Source: CAYPEL01 sp036479985 (GTDB taxonomy: Bacteria; Pseudomonadota; Gammaproteobacteria; DSM-19610). Taken from it: DNA of 64,000 nt. Below the pieces are notes generated by a model that was not told where the DNA came from, did no database searches, and worked only from the letters and a program-made list of their open reading frames with translations. Both the position numbers and the translations under genes were made by a program. The stretch covers positions 2,046,001 through 2,110,000 of the forward strand of contig CBDDAF010000003.1 in the NCBI GenBank assembly GCA_965224815.1. Direction: 5' to 3'. This document shows positions 27,141 to 35,418 of the stretch, one piece after another (positions within the stretch are counted from its first letter, which is position 1; the number at the start of each line of letters is the position of its first letter).

Positions 27141-28610
27141 TTAACGGACAACCTTGACGCGTTGTCCTGATTGTATTTCACCTGCAGGGTATAAGTCATT
27201 CAGTAAGCGCAATTGTTCTGCGGCATGTTTGCTAATGGGTGATTGTCGTGCCAGAGATGCAATACTGCTGCTTCGGCCCGCAGTGATAATTTCAATACGC
27301 TGGCTATTGGCCTGTCGCTGTTCCTGCGCCGATAATTTGTGGTAGCTTTTTGCGATCGAAATGATGGTGTCATCAAATTTTCCCAGGTCACGGTTGTTTT
27401 TGTGCGCGCCCGTAAAAATAAAGGCATTGTCGCGATCATAAATTACTACAAAACGTGCAGTGCGTGTGGCGTTATTGATTGATACCGGTGCCGTTACCGT
27501 GTATGCCTGGAAAGTGCTGATCTTCAATGACCGGCCATTGCTGATATTACGTAAGCCAAGTGATTCAAGTAATTGATGTGGCGACACGCCGCGGGTGACG
27601 GGTTTTAATTCAAGTTGCAAGATGGCGTCTTTTCCGGGTGCTGTTGCTACCAGTTTGTCTGACTGGTTATCAATGCTCCACTGATCCGGAAATGTCAGTC
27701 CAAAATCCAGGGGCTTGTGAAAGAAGCGATTGCCGCGCACGATTCCATCCCGCTCACCTGAGCCGAAAGTCATGCCATCAATCTGCCGCATAAAGGTTTC
27801 GCGGCGGGTCTTAGCAGACTTATTGGCTGGAAGTTTTCCTGCTTCAGCAACGACTTCCTGCAAGCGCTGGTCGTTACTGGGATGGCTGGCAAATACGCCA
27901 TGGTAACTGCGCGGCTCCCTGCCTTCTTCTTTGGCGCGCTGAGTCTCGAACAGTTCCTGATTTTTCAAAACGCCAATCACTTCGATGATGGCGCGTGGAT
28001 CATAACCCGCTTTGACCAGGTATTGTGCACCCAAACGGTCAGATTCCAATTCGTGTTTACGTCCATAGCCACTGAGCAGGGCGCCGCCCATCAGATTGAA
28101 TAAATTCTGTGAGCCGCGTACACCGGTAGCTGCAGTTACCACGGCACCCAATACGCCGGTTGCTGTGGATGCGCTGTGTTGGCGAACAGAATGCCGTGCT
28201 GTGACATGACCGATTTCATGACCCAGTACTGCAGCCAATTCTGCTTCTGAGTTTAAATAGGCCAGCAGGCCACGCGTGATATAGATAAATCCGCCCGGTA
28301 AAGCAAAGGCATTTACAGTGGTTGAATCCACAACCTTGAATTCAAACTTCAATGTATTTCGGTGACTGACAGCAGCGAGCTGCTGACCGATACGGTTTAC
28401 ATAATCGTTAAGTACTTTGTCAGGGTAGGTGGGTTGTTGTTTGGCAATTTGTTTGTTGTAGCGTTGTCCCAGGCTGATTTCGTCACTTTCAGACATCAGC
28501 ACAAAATCTTTGCGGCCAGTGACCGGATTAGTAGCGCAAGCTGAGAGCCACAGTAAACTTGCTGACAGGCATAAGGAGCCAATTTTCATTTTGATTGATG
28601 TGTCTGTCAT
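27141..28610 (-). CDS. M48 family metalloprotease lipoprotein with LysM-like C-terminus
   Basis: About 489 residues. Lipobox LSAC followed by the family stretch ATNPVTGRKDFVLMSESDEI, then the zinc motif in VLGHEIGHVTARH (HExxH intact) and the third ligand region HELESDRLGAQYL. The C-terminal 50 residues (ITAGRSSSIASLA...IQSGQRVKVV) read like a LysM-type module. Relatives of BepA/LoiP act in outer-membrane protein quality control. Start chosen at the ATG overlapping the thermonuclease stop (ATGA); other in-frame ATGs lie at 28616 and 28589. Confidence 0.9.
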   Translation of the reverse strand: MTDTSIKMKIGSLCLSASLLWLSACATNPVTGRKDFVLMSESDEISLGQRYNKQIAKQQPTYPDKVLNDYVNRIGQQLAAVSHRNTLKFEFKVVDSTTVNAFALPGGFIYITRGLLAYLNSEAELAAVLGHEIGHVTARHSVRQHSASTATGVLGAVVTAATGVRGSQNLFNLMGGALLSGYGRKHELESDRLGAQYLVKAGYDPRAIIEVIGVLKNQELFETQRAKEEGREPRSYHGVFASHPSNDQRLQEVVAEAGKLPANKSAKTRRETFMRQIDGMTFGSGERDGIVRGNRFFHKPLDFGLTFPDQWSIDNQSDKLVATAPGKDAILQLELKPVTRGVSPHQLLESLGLRNISNGRSLKISTFQAYTVTAPVSINNATRTARFVVIYDRDNAFIFTGAHKNNRDLGKFDDTIISIAKSYHKLSAQEQRQANSQRIEIITAGRSSSIASLARQSPISKHAAEQLRLLNDLYPAGEIQSGQRVKVVR

Positions 28611-29425
28611 TGCCATGTTGTTGACTGTTCTAAAGGTATGATGTCCATTGCGGCTGGATGTTCCAGATTAACATGCAATTTACCACGGTGAGCATATAAC
28701 CAACCGCGTACGGTAATTTTACGGCCAATCCAGCTGCGGTCAGGTGGGGAAGTGAAAAGTGTCAGGGCCGATTTTGGAATACGGATGCTAAACCTGCCGT
28801 TCAGTAGGAGCCATCTTGCTGTGGGCCGATCTTGAACTTGCTGGATCCGTCCCTGGATAAAATGGAAGCCACGGGTTCGCAACTTTAATGCGGTAGATTT
28901 GATCGGTGTATAGAACGCGTTTGACCAGACTCCCTGGCGAGATTCCCGGGCTGCGTTTTCAGCTGCTTTTAAGCAATTGGCAGTGGTGATGTTAGGAGTA
29001 ACTGCAACCATCCAGCCATGTCCTTCCCGAATCAGCTGTTCGCCAATATGTTGTCCATCCGGCAGATAGAGATGGGCCAGCCATCGGCCGTGGCGATCCT
29101 GTGGTTCCTGTCCGAGTTTGACAATGACCCGGTGGTTACTGCTAAGCAGTAGCTGGCGTAACCGGTCACGGGCACGAATGGCTAATGGTTGATTCAGTTG
29201 ACCCTTATGTCCGAGCTCAGGTGTATTGATACCTATCAAGCGTACCCGGCGCTGATCACCAAACACGACGGTATCACCGTCACTGACAAACCGAACAGTT
29301 GCAGGCTCACTTTCAGAAGGAGGAGCTGGGCAGGCTGCGAATAGTGGATTGGTAACTAATATCAACCCAATAACGAAAAAGGCGCCCCACTGGGGCGCCT
29401 TTGGTTTCAGTAATTGGCCAGCCAT
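28607..29425 (-). CDS. secreted thermonuclease (SNase) family protein
   Basis: 272 residues from the ATG at 29425, which shares its A with the rpmE stop (TGATG). Signal peptide (AFFVIGLILVTNPLFA) then an SNase-like domain: FVSDGDTVVFGDQRRVRLIG, INTPE, RDRLRQLLL, DRHGRWLAHLYL. A further OB-like C-terminal stretch has no clear match. Probably a periplasmic nuclease. The first 20 codons contain the intrinsic terminator of rpmE, so expression should depend on readthrough or an internal start. A longer in-frame reading upstream runs through rpmE and is not credible. Confidence 0.87.
   Translation of the reverse strand: MAGQLLKPKAPQWGAFFVIGLILVTNPLFAACPAPPSESEPATVRFVSDGDTVVFGDQRRVRLIGINTPELGHKGQLNQPLAIRARDRLRQLLLSSNHRVIVKLGQEPQDRHGRWLAHLYLPDGQHIGEQLIREGHGWMVAVTPNITTANCLKAAENAARESRQGVWSNAFYTPIKSTALKLRTRGFHFIQGRIQQVQDRPTARWLLLNGRFSIRIPKSALTLFTSPPDRSWIGRKITVRGWLYAHRGKLHVNLEHPAAMDIIPLEQSTTWQ
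29376..29402 (-). terminator. intrinsic terminator after rpmE, inside the thermonuclease gene
   Basis: Minus strand: AAAGGCGCCCC-AGT-GGGGCGCCTTT (11-base stem, 3-base loop) followed by two more T. It starts 23 bases after the rpmE stop and encodes part of the signal-peptide region of the downstream gene (residues KAPQWGAFF). Confidence 0.8.
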
Positions 29426-29637
29426 CAAGCTTTTTTCGCACCACCATATTTCTTGCGGAAGCGATCTACACGGCCACCCGTGTCCAGCATCTTTTGTTTG
29501 CCAGTATAAAAAGGATGGCATTGGGAACAGACTTCAATGGTGAGATCCTTGGCAGTAGTAGAGCGGGTCTGGAAGCTGTTACCACAGCTGCATTTTACAG
29601 TTATATCCTGATAAGCAGGATGAATTTCCGGTTTCAT
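29425..29637 (-). CDS. rpmE: 50S ribosomal protein L31
   Basis: 70 residues from the ATG at 29637 (MKPEIHPAYQDITVKCSCGN). Zinc-binding type: two cysteines in CSCG and two in CSQCHPFYTGKQK. A five-residue N-terminal extension in the longest reading is not conserved. Followed by a terminator lying in the next gene. Confidence 0.96.
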   Translation of the reverse strand: MKPEIHPAYQDITVKCSCGNSFQTRSTTAKDLTIEVCSQCHPFYTGKQKMLDTGGRVDRFRKKYGGAKKA

Positions 29638-29751
29638 AAGTCTAGGCCTCAAACAAACACGCCGACTGAAGAATGTTTCTATTCAGTACGAAAGGCCGGA
29701 GATAATACGGGATATGATCTGGGTGGGCAAGGCATTACCGCCTGGCCGACC

Positions 29752-30111
29752 CTATTTTTTGGATGGGTATAGTTCGAATACCGTTGCCTGAGGTAGTCTT
29801 GTTGGTTGTTGGACTTGAGACAACGAGTCCTTAAGACCACCCGGGCCGGTGAGAGAATCCCACATCATATTGCTGATTTTTACGGCAGCCGATATTGGTG
29901 TTGGGCTGCGGTCGCGAATTTGATCAATTTTCCATTGCAGGCAGCGCAAGCGTTGTTGACGCTCTGGTGGGTTGTTGGCGATGGCCGATTCAATGATTTC
30001 CCGGCGCCTGACCTCAAATTTTTCAGGGTCTGACCTGGCAAGGCTAACCCATTCATCAAAATCAATTTTTGGGAAAGAGCAGGTCGCCGTATTATTGTTG
30101 TGTGCTGGCAT
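29752..30111 (-). CDS. DUF3135 domain-containing protein
   Basis: 119-residue soluble protein. The DUF3135 pattern is seen in DFDEWVSLARSDPEKFEVRR and in PPERQQRLRCLQWKIDQIRD. No signal or membrane segment. Family function unknown. A Fur-like AT-rich sequence lies about 120 bases upstream. Confidence 0.78.
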   Translation of the reverse strand: MPAHNNNTATCSFPKIDFDEWVSLARSDPEKFEVRRREIIESAIANNPPERQQRLRCLQWKIDQIRDRSPTPISAAVKISNMMWDSLTGPGGLKDSLSQVQQPTRLPQATVFELYPSKK

Positions 30112-30230
30112 ATGATCTCCGACTTTAATCCTCAGTCTGCGCTGAGATTTTCTTATTGTCTTGATAGACAGAATACCATAGGTTGAGGAGAAGCGAATAG
30201 GTTGAGGAGGTATTATTATAAAGCATTGAT

Positions 30231-30249
30231 AATAATGATAATTATTATT
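30231..30249. promoter_or_regulatory. possible Fur box upstream of the DUF3135 gene
   Basis: AATAATGATAATTATTATT matches the 19-base Fur consensus GATAATGATAATCATTATC at 16 positions. It is part of a longer AT-rich near-palindrome (30228-30252). In such AT-rich DNA a chance match is quite possible; iron control of the neighbouring gene is only a suggestion. Confidence 0.35.
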
Positions 30250-30335
30250 ATCAGGTGGTGCGGTTAATGGGCTTATTTTTATAGAATCATGGCGATTATC
30301 TTACATATTGAATGCCGTGGTCGATTGGGTTGTAT

Positions 30336-30527
30336 TCAGTCATCGTCACGATTGACTATCAGCGTGTCGAGATTGCCATTCAGATCGCATTTGATTTTCA
30401 ATTCAATCGGTCGGCAGCATACCTGGCAATCTTCGATATAGGATTGATCACCCGCCGAACAATCCACGTTAATGTCAAAAGACTCGCCGCAATAGGGGCA
30501 GGAGAGCAGGGTAGTTTCTTGTAGCAT
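30336..30527 (-). CDS. CPXCG motif-containing cysteine-rich protein
   Basis: 63 residues with two zinc-finger-like pairs: CPYCGESFDI near the N-terminus and CQVCCRPIEL in the middle, then an acidic end. This matches the small CPXCG family found across Gammaproteobacteria, whose function is unknown; zinc binding is expected. It begins 3 bases after hemW ends, so it is likely cotranscribed with hemW. Confidence 0.85.
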   Translation of the reverse strand: MLQETTLLSCPYCGESFDINVDCSAGDQSYIEDCQVCCRPIELKIKCDLNGNLDTLIVNRDDD

Positions 30528-30530
30528 GAG

Positions 30531-31700
30531 TTAGCCCTCTGGTAAAAATCTTGCGATCAGGTCATCGAGAAACAGCCAGCCCTGTTCAGTGTGTTTGATT
30601 TTATGATTATCCATAGTGAGCAGTCCATGACTGATTGCCGATTCAATATGATCTGCAATGGCGGTGTATGGCAGTCCAGTTGATATTGTAAATTCGCTAA
30701 TTTTAAAACTTTCTTGCAGACGAAAATGGTTCAATGCAAATTCGAATACGGCTTCTTCAGGTTGCAGTACGGTTAAATTTTCCGTGGCTACAGGACTTCC
30801 AGCAAAATTCAGGTAATCGCGTGGTTGTTTGGGTTTGAGTGTCCGGGTTATGCGCTGCTTTGCTGCGTCAGTAATTTTTCCATGGGCACCTGCACCGATG
30901 CCGACATAATCGGCAAAACGCCAATAATTCAAATTATGTCTGCACTGCTTTCCAGCTTGCGAATAAGCCGACACTTCATATTGAGTATAGCCATGTTTTT
31001 CTAACAGTGATTTGCCCTGGCTGGACATGTCAGTTTTAGTGTCATGATCAGGTAGCTCAGGTGGCTGACTATGGAACAGGGTGTTGGGTTCGATCGTCAA
31101 TTGGTACCAGGATATGTGTGACGGTTGTTTGTTGATGGCTGTTTGCAGGTCAGATAAAGCTTCATCGAGGCTTTGACCGGGTAATCCAAACATCAGGTCA
31201 ATATTCAGGTTGTCAAATCCTGCGCGCTGAGCACAGTCAATGGCCTTGTGTGCTTCTTCGCTGGAATGGATACGGCCCAGGGTTTGTAACTGCTGATTGT
31301 CAAAACTTTGTATGCCAATCGACAGGCGGTTTATGCCTGCTGCGCGGAAGCCTTCAAATTTACTTTGCTCAACAGTGCCTGGATTGGCCTCCAGTGTAAT
31401 TTCCAGGTCCGGTTTCAGGGGTAACCGTGCGCGGATACCGCTAAGCAAACGGTCGATTGCTTGTGCTGAAAACAGGCTGGGTGTGCCGCCGCCGATAAAA
31501 ATAGTTTCTACAGTGCGACCCCAAATATGCGGTAACTCCTGTTCCAAATCATTGAGTAGAGCGTCTACATAATCGGATTCAGGTACCTCTTCTCTCACTG
31601 CATGTGAATTAAAATCGCAGTACGGGCATTTTCGCACACACCAGGGAATATGGATGTAGAGTGATAGAGGGGGTAGCGCAGTAAAGTGGAAATTGTTCAT
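30531..31700 (-). CDS. hemW: radical SAM haem chaperone HemW
   Basis: 389 residues. The radical SAM cluster motif is C-x3-C-x2-C in WCVRKCPYCDFNSH; GGGTPSLF and the LEANPGTVE and RLSIGIQSFD stretches are typical of HemW/HemN. The extra cysteine of true HemN is lacking, favouring HemW, which carries haem rather than oxidising coproporphyrinogen. The rdgB-hemW order matches E. coli yggV-yggW. A palindromic repeat separates it from rdgB. Confidence 0.92.
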   Translation of the reverse strand: MNNFHFTALPPLSLYIHIPWCVRKCPYCDFNSHAVREEVPESDYVDALLNDLEQELPHIWGRTVETIFIGGGTPSLFSAQAIDRLLSGIRARLPLKPDLEITLEANPGTVEQSKFEGFRAAGINRLSIGIQSFDNQQLQTLGRIHSSEEAHKAIDCAQRAGFDNLNIDLMFGLPGQSLDEALSDLQTAINKQPSHISWYQLTIEPNTLFHSQPPELPDHDTKTDMSSQGKSLLEKHGYTQYEVSAYSQAGKQCRHNLNYWRFADYVGIGAGAHGKITDAAKQRITRTLKPKQPRDYLNFAGSPVATENLTVLQPEEAVFEFALNHFRLQESFKISEFTISTGLPYTAIADHIESAISHGLLTMDNHKIKHTEQGWLFLDDLIARFLPEG

Positions 31701-31727
31701 TTGCCAACGTACCTGTTTATTGCAGGA

Positions 31728-31821
31728 ATCTCTCGCAAAGGCTCTAAGAGCGCAAAGAAAGATTAACTATGTAGTCCATTTTATTCAATTTCTTGGCGGT
31801 CTTTGCGTCTTTGCGAGAGAT
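31728..31821. repeat. CGCAAAGA-type inverted repeat, copy 1
   Basis: Left arm ATCTCTCGCAAAGGC... (31728-31760) and right arm ...GGCGGTCTTTGCGTCTTTG (31789-31821) are imperfect reverse complements around an AT-rich centre. A second member lies at 41078-41173. This repeat style, made of GCAAAGA units ending in GCGAGAGAT, is widespread in unrelated bacteria. It lies between hemW and rdgB. Confidence 0.85.
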
Positions 31822-31831
31822 ATTCGGGTTA

Positions 31832-32425
31832 TCAACTAGCTAGAGCCTCAACCAGTTGCATCAGTGCCTGACCACGGTGACTCAGACGGTTTTTAACATC
31901 AGCGGCTAGCTCAGCTGATGAACATTGTTCGGTTGGTACAAAGAATATGGGATCATAGCCGAAACCATTTTCACCGACTGGATCAAATAAAATACGCCCT
32001 TCCCAGGTGCCCATACAGATAAGGGGGGTTGGATCTTTGGCGTGTTTCATATAAACCATCAGACACTGGAATCGAGCGGTGCGTTTGGCTTCAGGTACAT
32101 CCTTTAAAGTGACGAGTAGTTTTTGTAAATTATCTTGATCACTGGCGTTATTACCGGCATATCGTGCGGAGTAAATACCCGGAACGCCCTGCAAGGCATC
32201 GACTTCGAGTCCTGAGTCATCGGCAATGGCTGGCAGTCTGGCGTAGTGCGCAGCATTGCGGGCTTTTAAGATGGCGTTCTCGGCAAAGGTTAAACCGGTT
32301 TCTTCGGCTTCCGGGATATCAAATTCTGATTGAGGCAATATGTTCAGCTGATGATTGTTCAACAGCTGATTTATTTCCCGAACCTTACCGGCATTATTGC
32401 TGGCCAGTACGATACGATCAGGCAT
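31832..32425 (-). CDS. rdgB: XTP/dITP pyrophosphatase (non-canonical purine NTP)
   Basis: 197 residues, normal size. Cleans the nucleotide pool of XTP and dITP. Family motifs: the opening IVLASNNAGKVREI, ADDSGLEVDALQGVPGIYSA and the C-terminal GYDPIFFV followed by NRLSHRGQAL. It overlaps the end of rph by 8 bases, the common rph-rdgB pairing. Confidence 0.97.
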   Translation of the reverse strand: MPDRIVLASNNAGKVREINQLLNNHQLNILPQSEFDIPEAEETGLTFAENAILKARNAAHYARLPAIADDSGLEVDALQGVPGIYSARYAGNNASDQDNLQKLLVTLKDVPEAKRTARFQCLMVYMKHAKDPTPLICMGTWEGRILFDPVGENGFGYDPIFFVPTEQCSSAELAADVKNRLSHRGQALMQLVEALAS

Positions 32426-33134
32426 CGAGTGCCGCCTTTTGTTGTATGCAGAGTTCTGCGATACCTTTTTTAGCCAGCGCCAGCATGGAGTGCATTTCTG
32501 CTTCGCTAAACGGATGGCCTTCTGCGGTACCTTGTACTTCTATAAATTGACCGCTGTCTGTCATCACCACATTCATATCGGTTTCGGCATTGGAGTCTTC
32601 CGGATAGTCCAGATCGAGTACCGCGACACCTTTGTAGATACCGACAGAAACCGATGCAACGGATCCGGTCAGTGGGTTCTCTTTTATAGTGCCATTCTTG
32701 AGTAGCGTGCCGATGGCATCAGCCAGGGCAACATAGCCACCGGTTATGCTGGCGGTACGGGTACCACCATCTGCTTGCAGGACATCACAGTCCACAGTAA
32801 TAGCGCGTTCACCCAATTTTTTCATATCCACGATAGCGCGTAATGAGCGACCGATCAGGCGTTGTATTTCCATTGTTCGCCCACCTTGTTTGCCGCGTGC
32901 GGCTTCGCGCCCCATACGGCTGCCGGTCGAACGTGGCAGCATGCCGTATTCAGCCGTTACCCAGCCCTGTTCTTTGCCACGTAAAAAGCCAGGCACGCGT
33001 TCTTCAATGCTGGCGTTACAAAGAACTTTGGTATTGCCAAATGTGACCAGCACTGATCCTTCGGCGTGCATGGTGTAATTACGGGTTAATGTGACCTGAC
33101 GCATTTCGTCAGGAGCGCGATTACTGGGGCGCAT
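32418..33134 (-). CDS. rph: ribonuclease PH
   Basis: 238 residues, full length. Phosphorolytic 3-prime trimming of tRNA precursors and other RNAs. Opening MRPSNRAPDEMRQV and the GREAARGKQGGRTMEIQRLIGR stretch are diagnostic. Ends inside rdgB. Upstream lies the second long palindromic element. Confidence 0.97.
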   Translation of the reverse strand: MRPSNRAPDEMRQVTLTRNYTMHAEGSVLVTFGNTKVLCNASIEERVPGFLRGKEQGWVTAEYGMLPRSTGSRMGREAARGKQGGRTMEIQRLIGRSLRAIVDMKKLGERAITVDCDVLQADGGTRTASITGGYVALADAIGTLLKNGTIKENPLTGSVASVSVGIYKGVAVLDLDYPEDSNAETDMNVVMTDSGQFIEVQGTAEGHPFSEAEMHSMLALAKKGIAELCIQQKAALDA

Positions 33135-33189
33135 GGTTAATCCTCTATTGTTTGAAGTGGGTGTGCATTATAGACGTAAATTTTGGAAA

Positions 33190-33317
33190 GCTCTGCTTAA
33201 TTCAGGAGTGTGTGCTTAATCAATGGGTCGCTGTAAATACATCCTTGTACGCTTGGCAGCCGCTTCCCTGCGGCTGACACCCATTGATTAAGCACACACT
33301 CCTGAATTAAGCAGAGC
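33190..33317. repeat. long palindromic element with conserved core, copy 2
   Basis: Perfect 39-base inverted repeat (33190-33228 and 33279-33317) around a 50-base core. The core matches copy 1 (25670-25799) with four single-base changes, including the small hairpins TACA-TCCT-TGTA and CAGCCGC-TTCCCT-GCGGCTG. Arms are AGTGTG...CTTAATCAATGGG next to the core, like copy 1 with paired changes, and unrelated to copy 1 further out. It lies between the rhodanese gene end and rph start. Confidence 0.92.
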
Positions 33318-33348
33318 CTGCTCATATAAGATTTTGCAGGTCTAACGC

Positions 33349-33376
33349 AAAAACGGCTGGCAAAAGCCAGCCGTTT
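33349..33376 (-). terminator. intrinsic terminator after the rhodanese gene
   Basis: Minus strand: AAACGGCTGGC-TTTT-GCCAGCCGTTT, an 11-base perfect stem followed by further T residues (five in all). It lies 24 bases beyond the stop codon of the rhodanese lipoprotein gene. Confidence 0.85.
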
Positions 33377-33399
33377 CCATTGGGTGGATCAGGTAAGGA

Positions 33400-34128
33400 T
33401 TATTTGGTGGTGCTTAATCCTAAAATTTCCCAGTCCTGCATACCGCCACGGTACCATTTCATTTTATCGGCTGGGTAGCCAAATTTCAGTAATGTTTTAA
33501 TGCTGGCTGGAGATTGTCCACACCACATACCGTTGCAAAATAATACCAGGGTTTTTGCCTTGGAGAAGTTGAACTGCTTGCTGGTGTTACCGGCGGCAAT
33601 TGCTTCGTCAACAGAAAAACTGTCTGCGCCCTTGGCAAGGCCCACGTTGAACTCATCTGCCATTACTTTCATGATGCCTTCAGTTGTAGCGCCTTTCTTG
33701 GGTGTTAGGGCTGTCCAGGAAATATTTTTAGCACCTGGGATAGTACCCTTGGCAACCCAGTCCGGGGTGCGCGAGTCAATAACCAGGATGCTGCTGTCGC
33801 CGCCATCCATCTTTTTCAGATAGTCGATCATTTCGACTTCAGCAATGGTTTCTATGCCAGGAGCCAGAACCATTGGTTGAATACAGAATGGTGGGCAAGG
33901 ACGAGATGTTTTTGCAAAAGCTGGAATCACTGTTGCGCTGTTATCCTGGTTGCGTTCAATTTTGACAGGCTTGCCATTGTGGTTAACGGTGACACTCATC
34001 AGGTCACTGGTAATACCGACCGGCTTGTTAGCTGCTTTTGCTGCCGGGGCTTTCTTGTCGGCCATGCTGGTAGATGCACATGCGGTTGTCAGCATGACGG
34101 TTGTTAAAACCAACGCGAGAGTTTTCAT
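33400..34128 (-). CDS. rhodanese-like periplasmic lipoprotein
   Basis: 242 residues. Lipobox TTAC (lipidated Cys17), a Lys/Ala-rich linker, a segment with C78 and C82 (CPPFC), then a rhodanese domain from about residue 95 to the end. The active-site loop FCNGMWCGQS has C198 at the catalytic position and a second C203. VIDSRTPDWV and GGMQDWEILG are typical. Sulfur transfer or single-Cys redox in the envelope is likely; substrate unknown. The terminator after it shows the transcript ends here. Confidence 0.88.
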   Translation of the reverse strand: MKTLALVLTTVMLTTACASTSMADKKAPAAKAANKPVGITSDLMSVTVNHNGKPVKIERNQDNSATVIPAFAKTSRPCPPFCIQPMVLAPGIETIAEVEMIDYLKKMDGGDSSILVIDSRTPDWVAKGTIPGAKNISWTALTPKKGATTEGIMKVMADEFNVGLAKGADSFSVDEAIAAGNTSKQFNFSKAKTLVLFCNGMWCGQSPASIKTLLKFGYPADKMKWYRGGMQDWEILGLSTTK

Positions 34129-34227
34129 AGTCGTATTCCTTTAATTAATATATTAGGTATTAGTGGAAAAAGTGCCGACAGGATTGCCGGTAAATTACAG
34201 TAATATCGATACGGAGGAGCAGGCGGG

Positions 34228-34404
34228 TTATTCGCAGTCAGGTTCTTCGTCTTCGTCAGAAGGTTTGGTGTCTTCGTCCTTGTCTTTATCATCTTCATCT
34301 GCACAGAAGGTGCTAAAAGTTTCTATGAACCGTCCATCAAGATTAGCTAGCGAGTTTCCGGAAAAGATCAGGAGAAGTAAAAATAGAACAAAAGTGCGTT
34401 TCAT
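34228..34404 (-). CDS. small secreted acidic protein, unknown
   Basis: 58 residues. A clear signal peptide (MKRTFVLFLLLLIFSGNSLA) precedes a mature part of under 40 residues with two cysteines (CADEDDKDKDEDTK and the end DCE) and a run of Asp/Glu/Lys. Family not recognised. It lies between the rhodanese gene and the PP2C gene, all on the minus strand. The mature part could bind cations; the two cysteines could form a disulfide. The signal peptide and intact frame support a real gene. Confidence 0.6.
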   Translation of the reverse strand: MKRTFVLFLLLLIFSGNSLANLDGRFIETFSTFCADEDDKDKDEDTKPSDEDEEPDCE

Positions 34405-34530
34405 GAGACTGCCTAAATAAATCTTGTTTAAATGTAAGTATCGACTGTATGCGTTACATAGTAACAGATCTTAGGCAGGGCAACATTGCATAATGCCGTT
34501 TCATTGCGGCAGATCAATTTTGCCGCCGTT

Positions 34531-35409
34531 TTATATTTTTTTTATTTCCGAAGCGTAATCAATGATTGCACGGTTAATGTCGTCAATAGCTTGTTGTACT
34601 GGGTCGCTGGATTCAGTGCTAGTTCTGTTCGTAGACGGACTGATTGTAGGGGTATTCGGTTTTCCTGCGCCTGAACCGGCGATCCATCGCAAGGCAACCA
34701 GGCTGATATTATCACTGTGTGGATAGCTGGTGCTTTCAGCATCTTCTGCAAGTTTGTTGGCAGCCGATTCTAAATCATAAGCATCACCCAAGCTGAGTAG
34801 TTGCTGTTCGGTTAATGCTGCCCACAAGCCATCAGAGCACAACAGAATGGTATCGTTTTTTTGCAAAACAGTGCTGGATAGAGTGACCTTGGGTAAATTG
34901 CTGCTGCCGCCAAGACAACGGCTTACATTATGACGCATTGGATGTTGCCGGGCGTCTTCCTTACTGATTTCACCGCGCGCCAGTAACTCCTGTAAGGGAG
35001 TGTGATCCTGGGTTTGTTGTACCACATTGCCTTCACGCAACAGATATAAACGGCTATCGCCAACGTGTGCCCACCACATCTGATTACCCTGTATAACACA
35101 GGCTATACAGACTGTACGAGGGTTAACCGGTGGGTTTTCTGCGTTGCCTGTTGTGAGTATGCTGAGGTGTGCACTATGAATCGCTTTACGTAAAAAACCG
35201 GCAGGGTCTGTAATGACGCTACCCTGTTGTTCAAAGTGTTCACGGAGAGTATCGACAGCAACTTGTGCAGCCAGTTCACCGCGCGGGTGTCCGCCCATCC
35301 CATCTGCGACCGCTAGTAAACTCGTGTGTTGTTTATGGATAACCAGACAGCGATCCTGATTATTTTTCCGGTTACCGAGACGATTAATTGATGTGGTATT
35401 GGTAATCAC
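34531..35409 (-). CDS. PP2C-type Ser/Thr protein phosphatase
   Basis: 292 residues. PPM/PP2C motifs: RKNNQDRCLV, AVADGMGGHPRGELAAQ (metal Asp), WAHVGDSRLYLL, LLCSDGLWAAL and HSDNISLVALRW. A low-complexity Pro/Ser/Thr tail follows. It lies 9 bases after the kinase gene, so the pair probably sets the phosphorylation state of shared targets. Confidence 0.93.
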   Translation of the reverse strand: MITNTTSINRLGNRKNNQDRCLVIHKQHTSLLAVADGMGGHPRGELAAQVAVDTLREHFEQQGSVITDPAGFLRKAIHSAHLSILTTGNAENPPVNPRTVCIACVIQGNQMWWAHVGDSRLYLLREGNVVQQTQDHTPLQELLARGEISKEDARQHPMRHNVSRCLGGSSNLPKVTLSSTVLQKNDTILLCSDGLWAALTEQQLLSLGDAYDLESAANKLAEDAESTSYPHSDNISLVALRWIAGSGAGKPNTPTISPSTNRTSTESSDPVQQAIDDINRAIIDYASEIKKI

Positions 35410-35418
35410 AGGCCGGCC

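Noticed and set aside
34163..34420. 85-residue plus-strand frame rich in Ser
   Set aside because: It is the antisense of the small acidic protein at 34228-34404; the Ser run mirrors its Asp/Glu codons.
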